A stretch of 64,000 nucleotides of DNA from Sphingomonadales bacterium (GCA_028871475.1 JAGWMZ010000005.1:124001-188000); one strand, 5' to 3'; counted from the stretch's first letter, positions 33,938-42,369 are shown. Notes: generated by a model from the sequence alone, not told the origin. Translations and numbers: made by a program.

Positions 33938-35137
33938 ATGACCGACCTTTTCTCAAAATTCGACCCGATGATCCAGATGCGGGCCGACCTGCTCGCCACT
34001 GGTGTGACCGATCCGTTCGGCCTTGTCATGGAGAAGGTGATTTCGCCCACCGTTGCCATCTGCAACGGGCGCGAGACCATCTTGCTGGGCACTTACAATT
34101 ACATGGGGCAGACCTTTGACCCCGATGTGATTGCGGCGGGCAAAAAGGCGCTTGACGATTTCGGCAGCGGCACCACGGGCAGCCGGGTGCTGAACGGCAC
34201 CTATTCACCCCACCGCGATGTAGAAGAAGCGCTCAAGGAATTCTATGGCATGGACCATGCCATGGTGTTCTCGACCGGCTATCAGGCCAACCTTGGCATC
34301 ATCAGCACGATTGCCGGCAAGGGCGATTACATCGTGCTCGACATCGACAGCCATGCTTCCATCTGGGATGGCTGCAAGATGGGCGATGCCGAAGTCGTGC
34401 CCTTCAAGCACAATGACATCGAGGCGATGGAAAAGCGCCTGCGCCGCATCCCCGAGGGGGCGGGCAAGCTGGTCGTGCTCGAAGGCGTCTATTCGATGCT
34501 GGGCGATATTGCGCCCCTGAAGGACATGATCGCCATCGCCAGGAAATATGGCGCGATGGTGCTGGTCGACGAGGCCCATTCGATGGGCTTCATCGGCCCC
34601 AACGGGCGCGGCGTGGCCGAGGAGCAGGGCTGCCTCGACGACGTGGATTTCGTCATCGGCACCTTCTCCAAGTCAGTGGGCACGGTGGGCGGTTTCTGCG
34701 TCTCGAACCATCCCAAGTTCGAGATCATGCGCCTGGTGTGCCGCCCCTATGTGTTCACCGCCAGCCTGCCGCCCAGCGTTGTCGCCACGGCGGCGACCAG
34801 CGTGCGCAAGCTGATGCATGCCGCCGACAAGCGCGCCCATCTCTGGGAGAACAGCCGCACGCTGCACAAGGGGCTGCGCGATTCGGGCTTCCAGCTTGGC
34901 ACCGACGAACCGCAGAGCGCGATCATCAGCGTGATCATGCCCGATCTGGAGCGGGGCGCAATGATGTGGGAAGCGCTGCTGCATGAGGGGCTCTATGTGA
35001 ACCTGGCGCGGCCGCCGGCGACGCCTGCGAATATGACGCTGCTGCGCTGCTCGCTCTGCGCGCTGCATACGGCTGATCAGGTGCAGACGATCATCGGCAT
35101 GTTCCAGCGCGCGGGCAAGACAGCGGGCATTCTCTGA
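33938..35137 (+). CDS. spt: Serine palmitoyltransferase
   Basis: 399 residues. PLP-dependent alpha-oxoamine synthase that condenses serine with an acyl thioester to give 3-ketosphinganine, the first step of sphingolipid synthesis, in the cytoplasm. PLP Lys lies in GTFSKSVGTVGGF. Other marks are GSGTTGSRVLNGTYSPH, LVDEAHSMGF and ARPPATPANMTLLRCS. The absence of a signal peptide and the sequence match the soluble Sphingomonas enzyme. Partner ACP gene is 4 nt upstream; a bidirectional terminator follows. Confidence 0.96.
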   Translation: MTDLFSKFDPMIQMRADLLATGVTDPFGLVMEKVISPTVAICNGRETILLGTYNYMGQTFDPDVIAAGKKALDDFGSGTTGSRVLNGTYSPHRDVEEALKEFYGMDHAMVFSTGYQANLGIISTIAGKGDYIVLDIDSHASIWDGCKMGDAEVVPFKHNDIEAMEKRLRRIPEGAGKLVVLEGVYSMLGDIAPLKDMIAIARKYGAMVLVDEAHSMGFIGPNGRGVAEEQGCLDDVDFVIGTFSKSVGTVGGFCVSNHPKFEIMRLVCRPYVFTASLPPSVVATAATSVRKLMHAADKRAHLWENSRTLHKGLRDSGFQLGTDEPQSAIISVIMPDLERGAMMWEALLHEGLYVNLARPPATPANMTLLRCSLCALHTADQVQTIIGMFQRAGKTAGIL

Positions 35138-35156
35138 TCGGTTAGCATTGGCCAGG

Positions 35157-35198
35157 AAAAAGGCCCCGGTTTCCACATCAGGAAACCGGGGCCTTTTT
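35157..35198. terminator. Bidirectional terminator between spt and the YqaA-type gene
   Basis: A perfect 13-bp stem (35162-35174 with 35181-35193) has AAAAA before and TTTTT after, so it works for both convergent genes. Confidence 0.92.
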
Positions 35199-35211
35199 CG
35201 TTGAGCCAGAA

Positions 35212-35862
35212 TTATGCAGGCTGGGAAATGCTCTGCATCGTGGCGTTCTGGCACGGGTCGGTGGCAGCCCCCTTGTGCCCGCCCAGCATGGCCGCGGCGA
35301 TGAAGCCACCCACCACCAGCAACAGGAAACCGGCCACGGCATAGGCCAGATATTTATCGATCCACGCCTTGATCGGCGCACCGAACAGGCGAAACAGAAT
35401 GCCCACGATGAGGAAGCTGATCGAGCGCGAGATCAGGCTGGCCAGCACGAATTTGCCGATGGGCATGCCCACGAAACCGGCGGTGATGGTGATCAGTTTG
35501 AAGGGGATCGGCGTCGCGCCCTTCAGAATGATGGCGAGAAAACCCGCATCGCCGCGCAATTTGCAGGCGGCATAGGGGAAGCTGCCCGTCAGATGCATGG
35601 CCGAGAGCATCTGCTCGCCCAGGCTGGCGAACAGGAAATGGCCGATCGTATAGCCAAGCAATCCGCCCGCCACTGAGGCCAGCGTGGTGATGATGGCAAA
35701 GCGCACCGCCTTTTTGGGTTGCGACAGGCACATCAGGCCAAGGATGGGATGGGGCGGAATGGGAAAGAAGCTGGCCTCGACAAAAGCGAAAAGCGCCAGC
35801 CACCATTCGGCTCGCTTGTCGGCGGCCTTGGCCATGGTCCATTCGTAAAGGCGGCGCAGCAT
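35212..35862 (-). CDS. YqaA/DedA-type (VTT domain) membrane protein
   Basis: 216 residues from the ATG at 35862 (MLRRLYEWTMAKAAD). Hydrophobic segments and the motif LKGATPIPFKLITITAGF, with the conserved Gly and Pro-x-Lys, place it in the SNARE-associated/VTT group, subfamily YqaA. Members are implicated in membrane lipid scrambling or proton-dependent transport; no specific role for YqaA is assured. It converges on spt. Its start faces the beginning of the GTA cluster, so the short AT-rich region at 35.94-36.0 kb could serve both. Confidence 0.85.
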   Translation of the reverse strand: MLRRLYEWTMAKAADKRAEWWLALFAFVEASFFPIPPHPILGLMCLSQPKKAVRFAIITTLASVAGGLLGYTIGHFLFASLGEQMLSAMHLTGSFPYAACKLRGDAGFLAIILKGATPIPFKLITITAGFVGMPIGKFVLASLISRSISFLIVGILFRLFGAPIKAWIDKYLAYAVAGFLLLVVGGFIAAAMLGGHKGAATDPCQNATMQSISQPA

Positions 35863-35953
35863 TGATGGTTCCCCGGCATCTGGTGCGGCATCAGCGCCGA
35901 CCGAAGCGTTACCTAGGGCCCAGCCCGTTTTGGGGCAAGCATGATCATATAAC

Positions 35954-36000
35954 CAATATGGTACATTACGATTGACATTGTCACGCTCAATTGGTACATA
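35954..36000 (+). promoter_or_regulatory. Probable promoter and direct repeat at the head of the GTA cluster
   Basis: An AT-rich island. TTGACA (35972-35977) is followed by 17 nt and TACATA (35995-36000): a perfect -35 and a weak -10. GGTACAT occurs twice, 35960-35966 and 35993-35999, 33 bp (about three helical turns) apart. Each copy is preceded by CAAT (5 nt and 1 nt upstream), and the second copy overlaps the -10. This looks like a regulated start site for the structural genes; the regulator is unknown. Confidence 0.5.
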
Positions 36001-36643
36001 TCGGGAACATCGCGATAAACCGAGTCGCCACGGCGACAGGGTCGCTGCCCCCCAGCCATGGAAACCAACCAATGGGGCCAAGCCCCAAGCCTCGGCGCGG
36101 CGGCGAACCTCGCCTGCCAGTTGGAGCCGGACCTTTCTGGCCGCGCTGGCGGCAAGCTGCAATGTCGCCGCCGCCGCCCGCAAGGCCGGCGTCACCACGG
36201 CCACTGTCTATGATGCCCGGCGCAACGATGCTGCCTTTGCCCGCAAATGGCAGGCGGCCTTGTGCGAAGGCTATGACAATCTTGAAATCGAACTGCTTCA
36301 CCGTCTGCGCAATGGTGAGTTGAAGCCGCCCGCGACGCGCAAAAAGGCAGTGCGCACCTTCGACAATGCCAATGCGCTGCGCCTGCTGGCCGCCCACCGC
36401 GAGGCGGCGGCGCAGCAGCGCGCCATCCGCGACAATGACGATGCCGATGCGATCCTGGCGGGCCTCAACGCCAAGCTGGAACGCATGCGGGAAAGGGCGA
36501 TGGCCGCCAGAAAGGGAGAAGGCAGCGCCGATGAGCACGACTGGAGCCGAACTTCTGAACTGGCTGCTGGCGATGCCGGCGGCGGAACGCCTGAGCTACC
36601 TTGCCCGGCTGACCCCGGCCGAACGGGCGGAAATGCAGCATGA
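35972..36643 (+). CDS. GTA small terminase (g1-like), start uncertain
   Basis: The clearly coding part begins around 36117 (SWSRTFLAALAASCNVAAAARKAG). It shows a helix-turn-helix-like head, then WQAALCEGYDNLEIELLHRL and NANALRLLAAHREAAAQQR, as in GTA g1 proteins, which bind DNA and assist the large terminase. Upstream in this frame there are only two TTG codons (35972 and 35978), and 35972 coincides with a -35 element, so the real start is unclear. A one-base deletion joining an ATG at 36072 in another frame is possible. The C-terminal 37 codons overlap g2 and may be non-essential. Confidence 0.6.
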   Translation: MTLSRSIGTYREHRDKPSRHGDRVAAPQPWKPTNGAKPQASARRRTSPASWSRTFLAALAASCNVAAAARKAGVTTATVYDARRNDAAFARKWQAALCEGYDNLEIELLHRLRNGELKPPATRKKAVRTFDNANALRLLAAHREAAAQQRAIRDNDDADAILAGLNAKLERMRERAMAARKGEGSADEHDWSRTSELAAGDAGGGTPELPCPADPGRTGGNAA

Positions 36644-37859
36644 CTGGCGCCTGTGGGCGCGCCAGGGACAGTTGCCACCCGAGAGCGACTGGCATCTCTG
36701 GCTGGTGATGGCCGGGCGCGGTTTTGGCAAGACGCGCATGGGGGCCGAATGGGTGCGCGGCGTAGCACAAAGCGACCCATCGGCCCGCATCGCGCTGGTG
36801 GCCAGTTCGCTGGGCGAGGCGCGCAGCGTGATGGTGGAGGGCGAAAGCGGGGTGCTGCCCTGTTCCCCGCCACGCCGCCGCCCGCGTTTCGAGCCTTCCT
36901 TGCGACGGCTGATCTGGCCCAATGGAGCGATCGCCACGCTTTATTCCGCCGCCGAGCCCGACAGTCTGCGTGGACCTCAACACAGCCATGCCTGGTGCGA
37001 TGAAATCGCCAAATGGGATAATGCGTCCAGCCGGGCGGAACTGGCCTGGGACAATATGTTGATGGGGCTGCGGCTGGGCGAAACCCCGCGCGCCATGGCC
37101 ACCACGACGCCGCGCGCCGTGCCCTTGCTGCTGCGCTTGCTAGCGCGGGAGGATGTGGTGGTGACGCGCGGCCGCACGCAGGACAACCGCGCCAACCTGC
37201 CCCAGCGCTATATCCGCGATATTCGCCGCAGTCTGGGATCCGCGCTGCTCGCCCGGCAGGAACTCGATGGCGAGATGCTGCTCGACCATCAGGGCGCACT
37301 ATGGAGCCGGGCCTTGCTGGAGCGATGCCGCGAGGCTGCGGCGAGCGCCCCGCCGCAGCGTCTGGTGGTGGGCGTCGACCCGCCTGCCTCGGCGGCGGGG
37401 GATGCTTGCGGCATCGTGGTTGTGGCGTTGGGCGACGATGGCATTGGGCGCGTGCTAGCCGATGCCACCGTGGCGCGCGCGGGGCCCGAACGCTGGGCGC
37501 GGGCTGTGGCCGAGACCGCTGCCCATTGGAACGCCGACCGCGTGGTGGCCGAGGCCAATCAGGGGGGCGCCATGGTGGAAAGCGTGCTGCGCGCGGCCAG
37601 CATCGCCCTGCCCTTGCGGTTGGTGCACGCCACGCGCGGCAAGAGCGCGCGGGCCGAACCGGTCGCCGCGCTCTATGAAACCGGGCGGGTGCGCCACTGC
37701 GGCCAGTTCGCCGCGCTGGAGGACCAGCTTTGCGGGTTGATCGCCGGGGGTGGCTATGAGGGACCGGGGCGGTCGCCAGACCGGGCCGATGCCTGCGTCT
37801 GGGCGCTGACCGAACTGATGCTGAGCCCCTCGGCAGGCCCGCGTATCCGCGATCTCTGA
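36531..37859 (+). CDS. GTA large terminase (g2-like)
   Basis: 442 residues from the ATG at 36531 with AAGGGAGAAGG upstream. It packages about headfuls of DNA into GTA capsids. The ATPase P-loop is VMAGRGFGKTRMGAEW, Walker B lies around HAWCDEIAKWD, and the nuclease domain keeps Asp residues in VVGVDPPASAAGDACG and DRADACVWAL. The overall sequence matches TerL of HK97-like phages and GTAs. The gene overlaps g1 by 113 nt. The portal gene follows after 39 nt. Confidence 0.94.
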   Translation: MSTTGAELLNWLLAMPAAERLSYLARLTPAERAEMQHDWRLWARQGQLPPESDWHLWLVMAGRGFGKTRMGAEWVRGVAQSDPSARIALVASSLGEARSVMVEGESGVLPCSPPRRRPRFEPSLRRLIWPNGAIATLYSAAEPDSLRGPQHSHAWCDEIAKWDNASSRAELAWDNMLMGLRLGETPRAMATTTPRAVPLLLRLLAREDVVVTRGRTQDNRANLPQRYIRDIRRSLGSALLARQELDGEMLLDHQGALWSRALLERCREAAASAPPQRLVVGVDPPASAAGDACGIVVVALGDDGIGRVLADATVARAGPERWARAVAETAAHWNADRVVAEANQGGAMVESVLRAASIALPLRLVHATRGKSARAEPVAALYETGRVRHCGQFAALEDQLCGLIAGGGYEGPGRSPDRADACVWALTELMLSPSAGPRIRDL

Positions 37860-37898
37860 GCGATTTTCTGCCTTCGTCCCAAGCTTGAAAGGCAATCC

Positions 37899-39065
37899 AT
37901 GACAATTTTGCAATCCATCGCCGCCGCCTTCAAGGGCGGGGGAACGCGGGTGCCCCTTTCGCGCCCCTGGACCTCGCCCTGGATGTTTGCCGCCGCGCCC
38001 GGCACGCGGGAACCCTATGATTACCGGCGCGCGGTGCGCTGCGCCTATCTCGACAATCCCGTGGCGCATCGCGCGGTGCGGCTGGTGGCCGATGGCATTG
38101 CCGGGGCGCCGCTGGCCCCGGCGGACCCGGCGCTGATCGCGCTGGTGACGGCGACGAGCGCGGGGCAGTCGCTGCTCGAAACGCTGGCCAGCCAGATGCT
38201 GCTGCATGGCAATGCCTATGTGCAGATTTTGAAGGATGGTCTGGGCCAGCCGGTCGAACTCTTCGCCCTGCGGCCCGAGCGGGTGACGGTGACGCCGGGC
38301 CGGAATGGCTGGCCCACCGGCATCACCTATCGCGTGGGGGAGCAGGTGCTGACCATGCCGATGCAGGACAGCGATGCCTCACCCAATATCATTCACATCA
38401 AGGGCTATCACCCGCTGGACGACCATTATGGCGCCGGCTGCCTGGCCGCCGCTGACGAAGCGGTGGCCACGCATAATGCCGCCGCTGGCTGGAACCGGGC
38501 CTTGCTGGAAAATGCGGCGCGGCCTTCTGGCGCGCTGGTCTATGACGCGGGCAGTGGCGGGGGACTGAGTGCTGATCAGTTCGACCGCTTACGCGAGGAA
38601 TTGAACCGCGCCTTTGCGGGCGGGGCCAATGCCGGACGGCCGATGCTGCTGGAAGGCGGGCTGAAATGGCAGTCGCTGTCGATGAGCCCGGCGGACATGG
38701 ATTTTGCCGCTTTGAAGGCTGCCGCCGCGCGCGACATTGGGCTGGCCTTTGGCGTGCCGCCGATGTTGCTGGGGCTGCCGGGCGACGCCACCTACAACAA
38801 TTACAAGGAGGCCAACAAGGCGCTGTGGCGGCTGACTTTGTTGCCCCTGGCGGGCAAATTGCTGGCGGCGCTGGGCGAAGGGCTTGCGACTTGGTTTCCC
38901 GAGGCAAAGCTGGCCATTGACCTCGACCGGGTGCCGGCGCTGACCGAGGACCGGCAGACCTTGTGGTCGCAGATCAAGGACGTGTCCTTCCTGAGCGCGG
39001 ATGAGAAGCGCGAGATGATGGGCCTGCCGCCAAGGCCCGCGGACAGTGGGGAGATCGTGCCATGA
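37899..39065 (+). CDS. GTA portal protein (g3-like, HK97 family)
   Basis: 388 residues. Twelve copies form the DNA-entry ring at the capsid vertex. Diagnostic stretches are NPVAHRAVRLVADGIAG, QMLLHGNAYVQILKDG and LAFGVPPMLLGLPGDATYNNYKEANKALW, the latter in the family's conserved core. Length is close to the RcGTA portal. Its stop overlaps the next start (ATGA at 39062-39065). Confidence 0.94.
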   Translation: MTILQSIAAAFKGGGTRVPLSRPWTSPWMFAAAPGTREPYDYRRAVRCAYLDNPVAHRAVRLVADGIAGAPLAPADPALIALVTATSAGQSLLETLASQMLLHGNAYVQILKDGLGQPVELFALRPERVTVTPGRNGWPTGITYRVGEQVLTMPMQDSDASPNIIHIKGYHPLDDHYGAGCLAAADEAVATHNAAAGWNRALLENAARPSGALVYDAGSGGGLSADQFDRLREELNRAFAGGANAGRPMLLEGGLKWQSLSMSPADMDFAALKAAAARDIGLAFGVPPMLLGLPGDATYNNYKEANKALWRLTLLPLAGKLLAALGEGLATWFPEAKLAIDLDRVPALTEDRQTLWSQIKDVSFLSADEKREMMGLPPRPADSGEIVP

Positions 39066-39385
39066 CTGCCGCCGCGATGGACCGCGAGGACATGCTGGCC
39101 AGGCTGATCGCGCAGGAAAGCGCACAGGGCGGTGATCTGGTGACGCTGCGCGCCATTGTCGAGGAAGCGAGCGAGTTGGGCGCCGAACGGCTGCTCTGCC
39201 GCATGGGGCTGAGCGATGAGACCGCCTGCGAGGATCTGAGCGAACTGCGCGATCTGTTGCAGGCCTGGCGCGATGCCAAGGCCAGCGCATGGAAGGCGGT
39301 GGTCGACTGGAGCGTGCGGGCGCTGATGGCGCTGGTGCTGATCGGCATTGCCATGCGCATCGATGCGTTGAGGCTGCTGAAATGA
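39062..39385 (+). CDS. GTA-cluster small protein (DUF6127-like, g3.5 position)
   Basis: 107 residues. A helical, acidic head (MDREDMLARLIAQESAQGGD, LRAIVEEASELGAERLL) is followed by a C-terminal hydrophobic segment (ALMALVLIGIAMRIDALRLL) that could insert in the membrane. It occupies the place of g3.5 in Rhodobacter GTAs. Function unknown. Overlaps both neighbours by 4 nt, so its translation is coupled. Confidence 0.82.
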   Translation: MTAAAMDREDMLARLIAQESAQGGDLVTLRAIVEEASELGAERLLCRMGLSDETACEDLSELRDLLQAWRDAKASAWKAVVDWSVRALMALVLIGIAMRIDALRLLK

Positions 39386-39822
39386 GCGGGGACGAGACCT
39401 GCACCACGCCGGAGGATGGGCTGCGCTTTGCCGGTTATGCCGCGCTGTTCGACAAACGCGATGCCGGGCGCGACACGATCCGCCCGGGCGCCTTTGCCCG
39501 CACGCTGGCTGAACGGGGCAGGTCGGGCAAACCGCCCCTGCCGCTGTATTGGCAGCACAACCCCGATCAGCGCATTGGCTGGGTCGAACAGGCCAGCGAG
39601 GATGAGCGCGGCCTGCGCGTCATTGCCAGCATCGACAATCCGGCGGGCGGGGCGGCGGCGGCCTTGCGTTCGGGCCGGGTCAATGGGCTGTCCTTTGGCT
39701 ATCGCGCGCGCAGCTTCACCCGCGATGGCGCGGGGCGCGAATTGCGCGACATCGATCTGTTCGAGGTCAGTCTGGTGACCCACCCCATGCAGCATGGGGC
39801 GCGGGTTCACATGCTGGCCTGA
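39382..39822 (+). CDS. GTA prohead protease (g4-like, HK97 family)
   Basis: 146 residues from the ATG at 39382, overlapping the previous stop. Cleaves capsid N-terminal domains during maturation. The conserved GLRFAGYAALFDKRDAGRD, the His in LYWQHNPDQRIGW, SFGYRARS and the Ser-containing LFEVSLVTHPMQHGAR match the U35/HK97 protease family. A strong hairpin separates it from the capsid gene. Confidence 0.93.
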   Translation: MSGDETCTTPEDGLRFAGYAALFDKRDAGRDTIRPGAFARTLAERGRSGKPPLPLYWQHNPDQRIGWVEQASEDERGLRVIASIDNPAGGAAAALRSGRVNGLSFGYRARSFTRDGAGRELRDIDLFEVSLVTHPMQHGARVHMLA

Positions 39823-39853
39823 ACGCCCCTACCCCTCTGTTTCAATCATTTCG

Positions 39854-39878
39854 GGCCGCCTTATCGGGCGGCCTTTTT
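39854..39878 (+). terminator. Hairpin with U-tract between protease and capsid genes
   Basis: Stem GGCCGCC/GGCGGCC (39854-39860 with 39867-39873), 6-nt loop, then TTTTT. It looks like a complete intrinsic terminator inside the GTA operon, 22 nt before the capsid start codon. Confidence 0.75.
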
Positions 39879-39899
39879 GCGTGAAAGGCAAATGACCAC

Positions 39900-41063
39900 A
39901 TGGACAATCAGAACATCGGCACCACGAAGGACACCGCAATCGACGCCTCGCTCGATGCTTCCTTCGACATTGTGGCGCGTCAGAATGCCGCCGATGCGGC
40001 GCTGGGCGCGCTGCGCGGCGAGATCGACGAGGTGAAATCGCGCATCGAGCGCGCCAGCCGTATCACCCACCGCCCGCTGATCGGCGCGGGGGGCGGCGTG
40101 AACCTGGAAATGAAGGGCTTTGTCGATGGCTATCTGCGCCATGGGCGGGAGAATGAGCTGAAATCCATGTCGGTCGGTTCGCCCTCGGATGGCGGCTATG
40201 CCGTGCCGACCGAACTGGATGCGCGCATTGCCGAGAAGCTGATCCCGATCAGCCCGATCCGCGCGATCGCCCAGGTCGTGCAGACCAGCACCTCGGATTA
40301 TCGCAAGCTGATCTCGCTGGGCGGCACGGTGTCGGGCTGGGTCAGCGAGACGGGTGCACGCAGCGGCACTGCCACGCCCAGCTTTGCCGAGATCATTCCG
40401 CCCTATGGCGACCTCTATGCCAATCCCTCGGCCAGTCAGCAGATGCTCGACGATGCAGCTTTCGATCTGGAAGGATGGCTGGCGCAGGAAGTGGCCAATG
40501 AATTCGGCCGGGCCGAGGGCGCGGCCTTTGTCAGCGGCACGGGCACCAACCAGCCCAAGGGCTTTCTCGCCACGCCCTGCGCCGCCACGGCGGATGCCGC
40601 GCGCGCCTTTGGCACGCTGCAATATCTGCCCAGCGGTGATGCGGCCACGCTGGGTGCCGCGCCCGATGCGCTGCTCATCGAGGTGGTGATGGCGCTGAAG
40701 GCCGGGCATCGTCAGGGCGCCGTCTGGGTGATGAATGCCCGCACGCTTTCGGCGGTGCGCAAGCTCAAGGATGCCGATGGCGCCTTCCTGTGGCAGGGCA
40801 GTCTGGTCGATGGCCAGCCGGATCGCCTACTGGGCTATCCGGTGGTGGAGGCTGCCGATATGCCCGACATTGGGGCGGGCGCCATGCCGATTGCCTTTGG
40901 CAATTTCCAGAACGGCTACATCATCACCGAGCGTTTCGGCACCCGCCTGCTGCGCGACCCCTATAGCAACAAGCCCTTCGTCAATTTCTATGCCACCCGG
41001 CGCATCGGTGGGCAGGTGCTCGACAGCGAGGCGATCAAGCTGGTGAAGATCGCCGCCTCCTGA
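39900..41063 (+). CDS. GTA major capsid protein (g5-like, HK97 fold)
   Basis: 387 residues. An N-terminal charged coiled-coil scaffold-like domain (residues ~20-60, ending ASRITHRPL) would be removed by the g4 protease. The body begins SDGGYAVPTELDARIAEKLI and contains SPIRAIAQVVQTSTSDYRKL, GWVSETGARS and FVNFYATRRIGGQVLDSEAIKL, characteristic of HK97-type capsids. It has hairpins on both sides (39854-39878 and 41081-41129) that isolate it from the rest of the operon. Confidence 0.94.
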   Translation: MDNQNIGTTKDTAIDASLDASFDIVARQNAADAALGALRGEIDEVKSRIERASRITHRPLIGAGGGVNLEMKGFVDGYLRHGRENELKSMSVGSPSDGGYAVPTELDARIAEKLIPISPIRAIAQVVQTSTSDYRKLISLGGTVSGWVSETGARSGTATPSFAEIIPPYGDLYANPSASQQMLDDAAFDLEGWLAQEVANEFGRAEGAAFVSGTGTNQPKGFLATPCAATADAARAFGTLQYLPSGDAATLGAAPDALLIEVVMALKAGHRQGAVWVMNARTLSAVRKLKDADGAFLWQGSLVDGQPDRLLGYPVVEAADMPDIGAGAMPIAFGNFQNGYIITERFGTRLLRDPYSNKPFVNFYATRRIGGQVLDSEAIKLVKIAAS

Positions 41064-41080
41064 TCCTTCGGGCGGTTGAT

Positions 41081-41129
41081 GGCCGGGCGGGCGTCCTCTC
41101 CCCCAATTTTCCGGGGCGCCTGCCCGGCC
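41081..41129 (+). terminator. Large hairpin after the capsid gene
   Basis: A 13-bp stem with one G-U pair (41081-41093 with 41117-41129) and an inner CCCC/GGGG pairing. It is followed by CTTTCCTG, a weak T-tract. It may act as attenuator or 3' stabiliser of the capsid message. Confidence 0.5.
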
Positions 41130-41200
41130 CTTTCCTGCGTCCGCGCCAGACCCCTGCGGCGCGGGCGCTTCTTTTCAGCTTTGATGACGGAGGCCGCCCC

Positions 41201-41785
41201 ATGATGCGGGTTATCGTTTCGCCGGCGGTGCTGCCGCCTGCCGCGCTCGATGCGCTCAAGCAATGGCTGGGCATCACCATCGCCACCGATGATGCGCAAC
41301 TCTCGGACCTGCTGGCGACGGCGCTGGAGGTTTGTGCTGATTTCACTGGCCTCTTGCCGCTGAGTTGCGGGGTGGAGGAGACGCTTCCCCTGCCTTGCGA
41401 GCCACTGATGCGGGGCGAAGACCTGGCCGTACCGCAGCCTTTGCGCCTTTCCTCGCAGCCGGTGCAGCAGGTGACGGGTGTGGCCGCTCTTCTGCCGGAT
41501 GGTACGCGCCAGCCGCTGGATGCTAGTGCCTATGAAGTGCGGCTCGAAGCCGATGGTTCGTGCCACATCGGCTTTACGGCAAACCTTGGCCAGACCCGCG
41601 CGGTGGTCAGCCTGACGGCGGGGCTGGCGCCCGACTGGGACCATCTGCCCCAGCCCTTGCGACACGGTGTGCTGCGGTTGGCCGCGCACCAGTATCGCCA
41701 GCGTGAGACAGCGGGCGCCGATGCCTTGCCGCCAGCTTCGGTGACGGCGCTGTGGCGACCGTGGCGCCGGCTGCGCCTTGCATGA
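41201..41785 (+). CDS. GTA head-tail connector (g6-like)
   Basis: 194 residues. The N-terminal LKQWLGITIATDDAQLSDLLATALEVCADFTG is typical for gp6-like head-tail connectors, which bind beneath the portal. The C-terminal half (LTAGLAPDWDHLPQPLRHGVLRLAAHQYRQRE) matches the GTA g6 subgroup. An ATG at 41201 with GGAGG 11 nt upstream supports the start. The stop overlaps the start of the next small gene (ATGA at 41782). Confidence 0.88.
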   Translation: MMRVIVSPAVLPPAALDALKQWLGITIATDDAQLSDLLATALEVCADFTGLLPLSCGVEETLPLPCEPLMRGEDLAVPQPLRLSSQPVQQVTGVAALLPDGTRQPLDASAYEVRLEADGSCHIGFTANLGQTRAVVSLTAGLAPDWDHLPQPLRHGVLRLAAHQYRQRETAGADALPPASVTALWRPWRRLRLA

Positions 41786-41976
41786 TCAGCGCACAGCCCA
41801 ATCCGTCCTTCGACGAGCTGGTCGCCAGCCTCGCCACCACCGCCGGGCAGTTGGCGCAGGCCCAGGTTGAACATGAGGCCCGCGCCGCCGCCGATGACCC
41901 CGGCCGATGGCGCGACCCGAGCCTGCTCTGGCCTGATTTCAGCCCAAAGACGCCCAGCCCGAACATGAAAGGATAG
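41782..41976 (+). CDS. 64-residue GTA-cluster protein in the g7 position, unknown
   Basis: The start ATG at 41782 overlaps the g6 stop as ATGA, a pattern shared with other genes of this cluster. Residues ~8-40 form one helix (FDELVASLATTAGQLAQAQV), followed by a Pro/Trp-rich tail (WRDPSLLWPDFSPKTPSP). The protein is too short to be the usual ~110-residue g7 head-tail adaptor and has no visible relation to it. The next gene starts 3 nt later. Likely real because of spacing and coding bias. Confidence 0.55.
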   Translation: MISAQPNPSFDELVASLATTAGQLAQAQVEHEARAAADDPGRWRDPSLLWPDFSPKTPSPNMKG

Positions 41977-41979
41977 CCC

Positions 41980-42369
41980 ATGGAAATGCCTCTGCGCGCC
42001 GCGCTGATCGGCTGGCTGGCGGGCGATCCGCAGCTCGTCAGCCAGCTCAATTCGATCAATGAGGAAGCGCCTTCGCGCACCAGCCTGCCCTGGCTGGCGA
42101 TCTCGGCCAGCGCCAGCACCGACTGGAGCACGAAGACCGAGACCGGTTATGAGATCCGCATCGCGCTGGAGCTGCATTGCCGGGGCGACACGCCGGGCAG
42201 CGCGGGCGATCTGGTGGCGGCCATTCAGGCGCGCATCTGTAGCCTGCCCGGCCAGCAGGGCGGCTTTGCCATCGTCACGCGGGAGTTCATGCGCGCCCGC
42301 GTGACACAAGTGAGCCCCGCCTCGCGCAGCATCCTGATCGAATATCGTTTCCGCACCATCACGGCCTGA
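41980..42369 (+). CDS. GTA tail terminator (g8-like, DUF3168)
   Basis: 129 residues. Matches DUF3168: MEMPLRAALIGWLAGDPQLV at the start, TGYEIRIALELHCRGDTPGSA in the middle and FRTITA at the end. Such proteins cap the tail tube at the neck. The ATG at 41980 comes 3 nt after the preceding stop. Confidence 0.88.
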   Translation: MEMPLRAALIGWLAGDPQLVSQLNSINEEAPSRTSLPWLAISASASTDWSTKTETGYEIRIALELHCRGDTPGSAGDLVAAIQARICSLPGQQGGFAIVTREFMRARVTQVSPASRSILIEYRFRTITA

